DNA of 64,000 nucleotides, from positions 124,001-188,000 of the forward strand of contig JALIHJ010000032.1 of NCBI GenBank assembly GCA_022984795.1. Reading direction: 5' to 3'. The position numbers and the translations under genes were made by a program. Of this stretch, positions 45,159-54,100 are shown piece after piece. How positions within the stretch are numbered: the first letter of the stretch is position 1; each line of letters begins with the position of its first letter. A model generated the notes under the pieces. That model ran no database searches. It was not told the DNA's origin and was given only the letters and a program-made list of their open reading frames with translations. This DNA is from Fabrea salina (taxonomy: Eukaryota > Ciliophora > Heterotrichea > Heterotrichida > Fabreidae).

Positions 45159-46823
45159 ATGGTTGAGCCAAATAGGCCAAGAAAGCTAGTAGAGGTAGAA
45201 GATGGTTTTCAAGTATTATACGAAGGTAAATCTCTAATTCCCCGGGACTTAGAAGTTTCAGTTGTATCTGTGATCGGAGCCATGTCATCTGGAAAGTCAA
45301 CTCTAATGAACACTCTTCTAGGGCGGGAAGTTTTTGAAGTTGTTGATGGGGCTGAAGCATTACAAAACACTACCAAAGGAATCGATGTATTTAGGTCAGA
45401 TGACCGAATATATCTAGACTGTGAAGGAACTTTCAACGACGAAGGAGACAAAAATAAAAGCATGCAAATGGCTGCCTTTGTGTGTGTTTTCTCTGATACC
45501 GTTTTGATTCTTGTGAGGAGAGAAGAGTGTGGCTTAGATAACTCTACCTATGACAAGTTTGTGATGCCTCTTTTCTTCAACAAGTTACTCAAAGAAACCC
45601 AGAAAAGAGAAGAATACGACCCTGAAAACTTACCCGGGGAAGAATCCCAGAAAATCAAAGTTGTAGTCGTAGTCAAGGACCTTAAAAAAAGTATAATGAA
45701 TAATGAAACTGAACTAGATAAGATAAGAGGTAAAGTCAAAGAAAGGCTGGAAAAAGAATGGGAAAGTGCTGTCAATATCTTGAAGTCAATAGATCCCGGG
45801 TTGACCCGAAGAAATTTGGAGGATGAGTTTGACTTACGTGTTGAGTTCGTTGAGTTCAATGGAGAAGATAAGTACGAAAGAACTGAAGGAATTTCAAGTA
45901 TCATAGCAAATGACCCCAAGTCTACAACAGTGCTCCAAAGACTTGCAGAGTCCGAGAATTACGCAGCTGCCAATATTTTAGGTGATATTGATGCAGCCAA
46001 AAGACAACTAGATTTTAAAAAACAAGAATTTCAAAACGAATTGGAGAGCATAGACCTATTAGACTCTGAATTAGAGGATAGAATTGAAGAAGCATATAGA
46101 GATAAAATTCAAAGTCTTTTTTGCGATCTTCTATATAAACCCTTTGAAAGGATCAAAGACGATTTCATTTCAAAAGCTATTAATTTCAGATGGGAGCACA
46201 TGAGAATAGACATTAAGTACTACCGGTTTAAAATAAACTTATGCGAGTTATTGGGAACTTGGTTTGAAAAGTTCAAAATAGGTATTATAGACAGAAGGAA
46301 AGAAGAATTTGAAACAGAAATGAACCAAGAACTCAATAGCCTTAGGTTTTTAGACAGGTCTCAACAAAAACTGATAGATATAATCAGACAGAAGATAAAG
46401 TTTAAAATGAACAACTTCTCTGCTGAATTCACTAGTAAATTATCTTCTCAGAAAATAAAAGACTTGGCTTGGTATTCTTTTGACTTAGTGACTCTTGCAT
46501 TGCCTGGTTTCGGAGCAGCAACCAAAACAATCCCTAAGTTAGTAAGTGGACTTGCTTTGAGCGGAAGACGTGCTTGGAAAATAAGCCAGGTGTTTATTGG
46601 AATCGGCATACATAGCATTTCAAGGATTTTTAACAGTGGGTCCTTACATCTAAGTCCTGAAAGACAAGTAGAAGAGTTAGAAATTGAACTAGAAGTTCTT
46701 TTAAAAGAAATTAACAGAGCAAAGGAGTCTAAGGCAGTTTACAAAATCGACGAGAAACTTAGAGGTTCTTTATCAACTTTTGACCTAGAAAACTTCTTAG
46801 TTCCGCAAGAAAATAATCAATAA
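45159..46823 (+). CDS. Dynamin-superfamily GTPase, RHD3/SEY1-GBP-like
   Basis: The 554-aa protein has a G domain: P-loop GAMSSGKSTLMN at about 43-54, switch motif TTKGID, DCEGT (G3) and VVVKDL (an RD-type G4). This set is characteristic of the atlastin/SEY1/GBP branch that fuses or tethers membranes. A helical stalk follows (residues 200-430), then a hydrophobic segment near 450-510 (FDLVTLALPGFGAATK and VFIGIGIHSI) that could insert in membranes, and an acidic tail. It is shorter than SEY1 (about 780 aa). Codon use looks more A/T-ending than in neighbouring housekeeping genes, and it sits between an unusual gap and the mobile-element island. Confidence 0.8.
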   Translation: MVEPNRPRKLVEVEDGFQVLYEGKSLIPRDLEVSVVSVIGAMSSGKSTLMNTLLGREVFEVVDGAEALQNTTKGIDVFRSDDRIYLDCEGTFNDEGDKNKSMQMAAFVCVFSDTVLILVRREECGLDNSTYDKFVMPLFFNKLLKETQKREEYDPENLPGEESQKIKVVVVVKDLKKSIMNNETELDKIRGKVKERLEKEWESAVNILKSIDPGLTRRNLEDEFDLRVEFVEFNGEDKYERTEGISSIIANDPKSTTVLQRLAESENYAAANILGDIDAAKRQLDFKKQEFQNELESIDLLDSELEDRIEEAYRDKIQSLFCDLLYKPFERIKDDFISKAINFRWEHMRIDIKYYRFKINLCELLGTWFEKFKIGIIDRRKEEFETEMNQELNSLRFLDRSQQKLIDIIRQKIKFKMNNFSAEFTSKLSSQKIKDLAWYSFDLVTLALPGFGAATKTIPKLVSGLALSGRRAWKISQVFIGIGIHSISRIFNSGSLHLSPERQVEELEIELEVLLKEINRAKESKAVYKIDEKLRGSLSTFDLENFLVPQENNQ

Positions 46824-46848
46824 AAAAGATTAAATAACCTCAAACAAT

Positions 46849-46863
46849 TAGGCTAACTCAATT
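46849..46863. repeat. Target-site duplication, LINE copy 1 (left)
   Basis: The 15-bp TAGGCTAACTCAATT is repeated exactly at 47351-47365 and brackets the minus-strand LINE fragment. Confidence 0.93.
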
Positions 46864-47350
46864 TATTTATTTATTTATTGGAATTGTTGTAAGCCGTCTA
46901 GGCCTCTGCTTCGTGTCTTGGGTAGTTTTTTGGTTGGGTTGTCGTTTTCTTCTGCCGTTCTTTTCCTCTTGAGTTCCGTTCGTGTTTCTTCGTGTTTTGG
47001 GAGCGTCGTTGTTCCGTCTTCCTGCTTTGTTTCTTCGTGTGGAGTCTTTCTGGTTTTAATGATTGTGTTTACGTAGTTCTTAATTTCTGTGTCTAGTTTT
47101 TGCTTTTGTTTCGTCGTGAGCTGGTTCCTTTCGTTTTCTAATTTGTCTGACTCTAGTGTTAGGTGGTAGATGAGTGATTCCCTTGGTTTGAAAGTTTTCT
47201 TGCGATTTTCCTGAGTTTTTCCCTTGGAATGCTGTTTTTTGGGCAGTGTTCTAGGATGTGTTCGACTGTTTCTTCTCGTCTGCACCATGTGCAGTTGGGG
47301 TCTGGTTCCATGTGTCTGATGAAGCGTGTGCTTCTTGCGTCGCTGTGTCC
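46864..47350 (-). mobile_element. 5'-truncated LINE (non-LTR retrotransposon) copy 1
   Basis: About 487 bp in minus orientation, ending in CCAATAAATAAATAAAT, the (AAAT)n tail. Its 5' part encodes the C-terminal reverse-transcriptase zinc knuckle (HMEPDPNCTWC, then ETVEHILEHCP), typical of LINE ORF2 ends. The rest reads in a shifted frame as a basic/acidic tail (KLENERNQLTTKQKQK through LPKTRSRGLDGLQQFQ) that stops exactly at the tail repeat. An apparent 1-nt frame change lies near 47190-47210. Flanked by perfect 15-bp target-site duplications. It lies directly 3' of the broken WD40 gene and 3' of the GTPase gene. The frame 46875-47288 is therefore not a host gene. Confidence 0.9.
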
Positions 47351-47388
47351 TAGGCTAACTCAATTAACTTGGAGTTAGAATGAATAAG

Positions 47389-48377
47389 TTAAGTTAAGTC
47401 AACTGCCAGCACAGGTTTTTCGTGGTACGTCAGGACTTGAGTTTCTTCCTCTCCAGTAAAGTCCCAAGTTCTCACTGAGTTGTCTTCACCTCCAGAGACT
47501 AAGTAGCTGTCGTCACTTGATATCTTGACCGATAATACTCTTCCATCGTGCCCTTCTAGAACTCTAGTAGTTTCCCCAGAAGCGAAACTCCACACTTTGA
47601 TAGTTTCGTCATCCCTTGCTGAAACTATAAACTCATCTTTGCTTGAAATAGCAACCGACATCACACAATCAGAATATCCTTGAAGGACTCTAATCATCTC
47701 CCCAGAAGCTATACTCCAAACCCTAGTAGTGGCGTCAGCAATTCCACAGATAATTTATTCCTCACTATTAGAAATAGCCACTGATTTGGGAAGATTATAA
47801 TCGACTTCAATGACTCTAATCGCTTCTCCAGTAGTTAGGCTCCACACCCTAAGTGCATGGCCACGAATACTACCAGAGACAATGAATTATTCTTGCTAAA
47901 AATGGCCACTGAATCAACCCATTGATTATGGCCATTGAGTACACGAGTGGTTTGCCCAGAAGCTAGTCTCCACACCCTTGCTGTCGAGTCTCTACTTCCG
48001 GACACCAAATACTCGCCGTCGCTAGAAATAGCCAAACAGCATACCAGATGAGTATGGCCTTCGAGGACTTGGATTACTTGCCCAGTAGCTAGACTCCACA
48101 CTGCAATACTGCAATCCCAGCTACTAGACACTACTATCCCTTTCTTCTGGCACACAGCCACAGAAGAAACCTCGACGTTATGGCCTTCTAGGACTTTGAC
48201 TTCTCCACCTTCCCAAATTCTGACTTTTTTATGATCGCCACCCGATACAATCACATGTTTAGTTCTTTTATCAGCCAAAGGACCAATACTATGGCGAGCA
48301 GTGGCATGCTTGCACAAAAGCTCTCCACAGCTGCATTTTTTAATAGGTTCGCAACTTGAATTGCGCTTATTTCCCAT
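47389..48377 (-). pseudogene. Broken WD40-repeat gene with MGN start
   Basis: The start is ATG at 48377 (MGNKRNSSCEPIKKCSC, a myristoylation-type N-terminus with a short Cys cluster), followed by about seven WD repeats with GH and WD/VW pairs (VLEGHTHLVCCLAISSDGEYLVSGSRDSTARVW). The repeat pattern continues through the whole region, but a single-base frame change near 47885 and an in-frame TAA near 47757 interrupt it. Neither break resembles a 15-nt intron. The last two repeats (47389-47697) are open. The gene looks recently inactivated. Adjacent to LINE copy 1. Confidence 0.8.
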
Positions 48378-48492
48378 TATAATTATGGCACAGAAAGGAG
48401 ATTTTAGTTTAGTGGAAAAATATGCCATAACTCCATAATTTCTGACTCAGTTGCAGGTAATCTTTTGAGGCATATTTTCTAGAGCTTAAGTA
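48378..48492. other. 115-bp spacer with no recognised feature
   Basis: AT-rich sequence between the start of the WD40 pseudogene and the end of the acyltransferase pseudogene. It contains the TTATAATTATAAT-type start motif for the WD40 gene and nothing else that I recognise. Confidence 0.5.
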
Positions 48493-50220
48493 TTACTTTT
48501 TGGAAGACAGCAGTATCCTTTCAAGCCCTATAAAAGGACTCTCAACCATCAGTGATATGGGCAAGACCGTTGCTAACGAACAGATGCAAGCTGTCAGCAG
48601 GCCACTGAAAAGGTTTGCGTCGCAAAGGTAGTACCCTGTCTTTAAACTTCTAAAAATGATGTACAGAACCATGTAGTGGATTAATTAAGTCGCAAACGAA
48701 ATCCTAGCTAAAGGAGTCCAAACACTGGCAGACAAAAACTTAAACACAAGAGTTCCGTGGCCAAGCAGGATTGGAAAGTCCCAAAATAAAAAGTATTCTG
48801 TGGAAACCAAACCACAGGTACCTGTTGTAGTGGTCCCAGTCATTCTGTGGAGACTCTCCTTCTTCTAAGTAAGAAGCATAGTCCTTCCAAGCTGAATGCT
48901 CCGGAAAGATAAAGACGTTTATCAGAGCTGCACCCATTGCATAAACCACCCATCTCAATATCCAGTTGTCAAATGCCCTAGCTATCGTAGTGTTCCTTGT
49001 TCTTCTGCCAAAAGTGCTTACTGTGCAGTATGAGTCCACAAGCAACTCCAATTGCATAGGGCCCACACCTTCCATAGGGCTTTGTGTAGAGTTGCTGGAA
49101 TTGATTTTTATCAGAAGGACTTACAGTGAGGTTGTAGTACCTTGAAATAAAAACTCCACCTCGAAGCCTTGTGGTGGAGTAAAGTATTATTGGAGATAAT
49201 GAAAAACTGCATGTCGTTTGCAAGGTACCAAGTCCACCTAATGCAAATATTCCCTTTTCCGTCTGGAATAAAGTTGTTGAAAAACATCAGGTTGGTTCAG
49301 TCGCCACAATCAGTTGATAGAGCATCTGCTGCTAGCCAGACAGGTCCATACCCATATACTTAGTAAAACCCATATAAAGAACAAGCAAAAAGTTTAGGCG
49401 GGAAGCAACCTAATGAACCTGTGCAGGTAGGTCATAACAAACTCCTGAACTTTGAGACCGTCTTTTCTAGCAAGCAACTCTACGAAGAAGTAAGCCATCA
49501 ACAAGCCAGATATCCAGAAAAAAGTGTCCACTGCTTGAGTCCTCCGTAAACTAAAACTGTTTTTGTGTACCCCAGTAATCCGGAACGTCTTAGTAGTTGT
49601 ACACAGGAAACTTAAAAGTCCTCATCGAAAAGGTATGACCCATGATCACCCTGACTGCGTTTAACGAGTCCAGTCTGCTTTTTTTGCCGTTTTTTCTGAA
49701 CTCCGGCTGGTAGTCAGTTTTTTAAAGTTGGTGTAAACTGAGAAGCACAAAAGGGCTTTAGCTCCTTTTCAGAGCTCATGTAAGTGTTGAAGTCTGGCTT
49801 TTGGGTTTCTTGACCAAAACAATAACTCCGGAGTCTAAGTCATTGTAGTTCTTGTGAATAAAGTTTCGGAAAACAAGATGGCATAAGGAGGTGCAGAGGC
49901 TGTTTTGTAAGGCTCTGGTAAGAAATTCAAGCTAGCCAGAATTCGGTAGTAATCTTCAATGGTGCATATGCTGGAACCGCATATAAGTAAGTTGGCCCGT
50001 CTGTGAGTAGAGCTCCTTCAAGGACGTTGCATTTCATGAAGTCTCCGAGTGAGTTAACTCTTAATCCACTGTAGCTAGCAGTCAGTCCGTACCAGTCCTT
50101 AGGCACAAGCTCAGCAGCTCCTTCGGTCAATATTTGAGTTAACTCAGACGCACATTCTGCAAAGTCTTGGCTGTAAGCATTCGTAAGGAATAGCAATACC
50201 AGGCAATTCTTTGCCATCAT
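48493..50220 (-). pseudogene. Broken NRF-6-like acyltransferase-3 membrane protein
   Basis: On the minus strand, a signal-peptide start (MMAKNCLVLLFLTNAYS) and an NRF-type N-terminal domain (CASELTQIL, DWYGLTASYSGLRVNSLGDFMKCN) remain open at 49927-50220. Further on are acyltransferase-3 pieces in different frames: AVDTFFWISGLLMAYFFVELL, YLHRFIRLLPA, GPYAIGVACGLIL, DNWILRWVVYAMG, then FLSASVWTPLARISF, LIHYMVLY and SLMVESPFIGLERILL. The order matches nose-resistant-to-fluoxetine proteins end to end. Several stops and frame changes break it, so it is a relic of a host gene. A SINE-like element sits exactly at its start codon. Confidence 0.82.
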
Positions 50221-50234
50221 ATTCCTGGTTTCCT
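50219..50234. repeat. Target-site duplication of SINE-like element (left)
   Basis: The 16-bp ATATTCCTGGTTTCCT is repeated at 50488-50503. The left copy overlaps the first ATG of the NRF-6-like pseudogene by two bases. Confidence 0.88.
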
Positions 50235-50487
50235 GTCAGAAACCTGGGGCAATCCCAAGCTTGCAGGGACTTGGTGATACCAGGTGGAAAGCTGGTAGCG
50301 GTCGACTACCTGGTAGCAGAGGTGGTACTACCCTTGCCTGCACAAGGGGAGTCACGAGGGACCTGCGAGCCCGCGCACGCCATGCTATCAGATTAGCCGG
50401 AGGACAAGGAACACGTGGCCGCGGGCCCTACGGGGTATGGCTAGGACAGCTGACTGTGGTTTTCGAAAAACTCTTATTAATTAATTA
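50235..50487 (+). mobile_element. Probable tRNA-derived SINE
   Basis: A 253-bp GC-rich block unlike its AT-rich surroundings, bracketed by a perfect 16-bp duplication (ATATTCCTGGTTTCCT at 50219-50234 and 50488-50503). It ends in an AT tail (CTTATTAATTAATTA). Internal sequence TAGCAGAGGTGG at 50314-50325 fits the Pol III A-box consensus, and CCTGCGAGCCC at 50362-50372 is an 8/11 B-box match at tRNA-like spacing (48 bp). It has no terminal inverted repeats and no convincing ORF; the overlapping ORFs are GC-rich chance frames. The element class is inferred from structure. Confidence 0.65.
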
Positions 50488-50503
50488 ATATTCCTGGTTT
50501 CCT

Positions 50504-50620
50504 AGGCCAGTTAACTTAAGTTATTAACTCTAGAAAGGGAGTCATCCCAATTCTGCAGATCTGAAAGCTACAAAAATTAATTTAAAGCTAATATTAGATT
50601 TTGAAGAAATTCCATGATTT
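50504..50620. other. Unassigned AT-rich spacer
   Basis: This lies between the SINE right duplication and the left duplication of LINE copy 2. No ORF or RNA gene is recognised. It probably contained the displaced promoter of the acyltransferase gene. Confidence 0.4.
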
Positions 50621-50635
50621 ATAATCAAAAAATCC

Positions 50636-51039
50636 AGAAGACGAAAGGAACCAGCTCACGACGAAACAAAAGCAAAAACTAGACACAGAAATTAAGAACT
50701 ACGTAAATACAATCATTAAAACCAGAAAGATTCTACACGAAGAAACAAAGCAGGAAGACGGAACAACGACGCTCCCAAAACACGAAGAAACACGAACGGA
50801 ACTCAAGAGGAAAAGAACGGCAGAAGAAAATGACAACCCAACCAAAAAACTACCCAAGACACGAAGCAGAGGCCTAGAAAACGGAACAATGACGCTCCCA
50901 AAACACGAAGAAACACGAACGGAACTCAAGAGGAAAAGAACGGCAGAAGAAAATGACAACCCAACCAAAAAACTACCCAAGACACGAAGCAGAGGCCTAG
51001 ACGGCTTACAACAATTCCAATAAATAAATAAATAAATAA
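50636..51039 (+). mobile_element. 5'-truncated LINE copy 2 with internal duplication
   Basis: Plus-strand fragment of about 404 bp from the 3' end of the same LINE family as copy 1, starting at the KLENERNQL-encoding region and ending in (AAAT)n. It is flanked by a 15-bp duplication ATAATCAAAAAATCC (50621-50635 and 51040-51054). A 123-bp segment is tandemly duplicated (about 50758-50880 and 50881-51003), keeping frame because 123 is divisible by 3. Only a few C-to-T differences separate it from copy 1. The ORF on the opposite strand (50699-50980) is a repeat shadow. Confidence 0.9.
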
Positions 51040-51134
51040 ATAATCAAAAAATCCGAAACAAAGGTAATAGAGTTATTTAGCAATAAAACTAAGTAGTTGA
51101 ATAAAGTCCCTGAAAATTAGTTTATTTATAAAAT

Positions 51135-54100
51135 ATGATAATATTGCTACTTGGATTGTGCCAAGCCTCCACTGTTAACCAAATGGCTACACCTGCTAGG
51201 GACACTATTAACCCTGTGGGTTTCTTCGGCTTTAGTAGCTTGTTCTTAATGGGAACTTTTGATGACCTGGATTCCAACAACTACGAAGTCAAGTTGGATT
51301 CTGAGCAGTGTGAAATACTTTCCATCAAATCAGATGAACTAGAGTGCTTAATTCCTCCATGGTATAATAACGGCGAAGGTAACCTAGTTGCTAATCACAA
51401 TGGAAACTCAATATATTCAAGGTCTTCGCTTATATGGATGGACCATGCCTACGAACTTTTAATTAGTTTGGTTCCTAATGAAGGGGCTGCTGGCGATGCT
51501 ACTAGTCTTTACTTTCTTAGATATAAGAATCACAATATCGACTACCTAAAAATTCAAGGTGTTAGTGTGACTTTTCAAGCTGTTGTTGTGGACAATTTAG
51601 CACCATACGTTATAAATGCACAAATAGGACAAAATGTGCATGGAGACCAGAGTGTAGAATATATGTATTTCAGTGAAGTCCAAGGAAAACTATGGGCAGG
51701 TGCAGGGTACACTCTGGAAGGAGAAGAGTACTGGTTTAGAACTATTGCCGTAGTTGAAAGCATCTCTGTAAACTTAGGAGGCCCTATAACTATTACTGGG
51801 CAGTCATTTCCCACTGATACTTCCAGAATAAGAGTGGAGATTGATGGAACTGACTTCAAAGTGACTCAAGCTAGTTTCAGCACTATAGAGTGCAGTGAAG
51901 AAGTCCACATCAACCCAGAAGTTTTGGAATATCACGAAGGCAGTGCAGGACTGGTTAAAGAAACTTACACTCCTGGGAACATCGGAGTGGAGAGTGAACT
52001 TGTGAGCAAAACAATTATTCCTTCAGCAGCTATAGTTAAAACCATGGACAACTATGACTCACTCATTTACGGGTTGTTTAAAGCTCCTTACACTGGGAAC
52101 TATGTATTCTATACTTCTTTTAGAGGAAGTGTTAAGGTGTACTTGAGTTCAGACTCCAGTCCTTCAAACAAGCAAGAAATCATTAATTCAAGCCATGAAT
52201 CAGACGAGCACCTATACTTTGTGTCCGAACAAAACCAGTCAGGGTCTATAGCTCTAGTTGCAGGGGAGTCCTACTACCTTCAAATAGAACACTTTAGTTC
52301 TGGAGCACGCAATTCTTTTTCTCTAGGAGTAGAAATGCCAGGCACTGGAAAAAGAAATGGATTCCCTATGGTGAAAAGACTAAATGTAGGTTCTTCAGAT
52401 CTTGACAGGTATCCCTTTGATTACAAAGGAGAAAGAAAGTATGTAATACGGAATTCTAATCCCTGTGCTTTAGAACCTTACTATTATCAATCCTTTGTGA
52501 GTCGTGCCTATTTCAACCTGTATGTTTACTGCCATAGTAATTACCTTTATGCGTTGCTTCCAAGTTACATGAACCCTATTTCTTCTGACCTAAGGTTCAG
52601 GTTTAGTGACCATACTTATGCTCAAGGAGAAACCCTGCGTGAAGCTTCATCAACTTCTCAGTTCTGGTTTGTAATCCCCTCAGACTTTCTAAACACTTAC
52701 GAAGCTAAGCCTCAGTTAAGAGTGTGGATTGATGAAAGGCTTACTATGTGCAGAGGAAACTGCTCTTTCAGAGCAGCCATAAAAAGCTTTTCTGAGAGCT
52801 CCAGAGTAGTAACGATTACTGGAGAGCACTTGCCAACTAATGCTTCTAATCTGGAGGTTAAAATAGGACCTATGGAATGCGCTATCACAAAAAACTCAAA
52901 CATTTCAATAGAGTGTGAGTTGGAACATTACATCATTGGAGACTACCAACCAGAAGTTACTTACGAGCAGCATACTATTCCAATAGAGCCTACTTACTTC
53001 TTGTCTTTTTCTTGTCCTCCGGACTGTCTAAAGTGTTACTCTCCCAACTTACTTGACTGTTTGGAGTGCGAGAGGGGGTATCTAGTTCAAGGAGTATGCA
53101 ATCCAGTATGTCCTACAGGGTACTCCTGCTCCTCTACTGGTTCTTCCCTTACCAGTAACTTTGTGTTCCATCTTGAACTTAACACTATGCAGAATGTAGT
53201 GACCGACTCCCAGAGTTCAATCCCAGTGCTTTCAGGAGTCAGTAGTCAGTTCCACCCTTTTTTTGAGCAGACTGACCCTTACCCTTCCAAAGACAGAGGG
53301 TATTACTTCAGGGGTACTTCTGTTATGCAGTTGCCTCCTTATGATGATATTAAAAGTCCTTTGCTGGTGGTAGCTCCTGAGTTTACTGTGAGTATTTGGA
53401 CTAGACCTACCTCTGGTTCAGGGACACTGCTTTCCAAGAGACAAGGAGACTCAGGCACTTTGGAAATTGAGCTTTCAGACTTTAGTTTGTCTGTCCTCAA
53501 TAGCACTTTTGCAGAGTCTAAACTAAGCAACTACTGGGAACTATTAGTAGTTAAGCCCTTTATAGAAGACTCTGAGTTTAAGTTAGAAGGCTACTCCAAT
53601 ACAACCCAGCTTTTTTCAAAGAGTTTGGGAACCAACTGGCTCAAAGATGCAGACTCTGAATTCTACTTTACTATTGGAGCCAAAGCAAACAACTCAGAAA
53701 GCTTCACTAGCTTCTTCGAAGGGTTCATTTGGGAAGTAAGGCTCTACAACTCAAAGGTTGACTTAGCAGACTTAGCAAGTTCTAACTGCAAAAACTGTGA
53801 AACGTGTCCCCTTGACAACTCAAATGATTGCTTGCCAACTTGCGAAATAGATGAGTTCTGGGACGGACAGAAATGCCAAGCATGCAATCTTGGTTGTAAC
53901 TTTGGGTGTATCAACAACTCTACTTGCACTCTCTGTGGAAACGACCTTTGTACTGAGTGCCTGTTTGAAAAGTGTACTAGTTGTGCAGAAAATGCATCAG
54001 TAAACTCTCAAGACACTTGCGAGTGCCACCAAGGTTACATTGAAGAATATGGCTTTTGCAACAGAGGCACTTTCCAAGCTTCCTTAGAAAACAAGGACAA

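Noticed and set aside
46875-47288. A 137-codon basic ORF as a host gene
   Set aside because: It is the 3' end of LINE copy 1. The same sequence occurs in copies 2 and 3, and it stops exactly at the tail repeat inside target-site duplications.
47700-47900. Breaks in the WD40 gene explained by introns
   Set aside because: No 15-16 nt GT...AG segment restores the frame there; one break is a single-base shift and the other a TAA within a repeat.
50211-50488. GC-rich ORFs, one with faint histone-H4-like wording (AIRLAGG)
   Set aside because: They lie entirely within the SINE-like element. The similarity is a few residues only, frames do not hold, and base composition explains the open frames.
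50699-50980. Serine/valine-rich repeat ORF on the minus strand
   Set aside because: This is the antisense of the duplicated LINE segment; the repeat simply mirrors the 123-bp duplication.
51020-51040. AAAT repeat as a telomere or internal telomere remnant
   Set aside because: The same tail ends three LINE copies and lies inside target duplications; a ciliate telomere would be G-rich on one strand.
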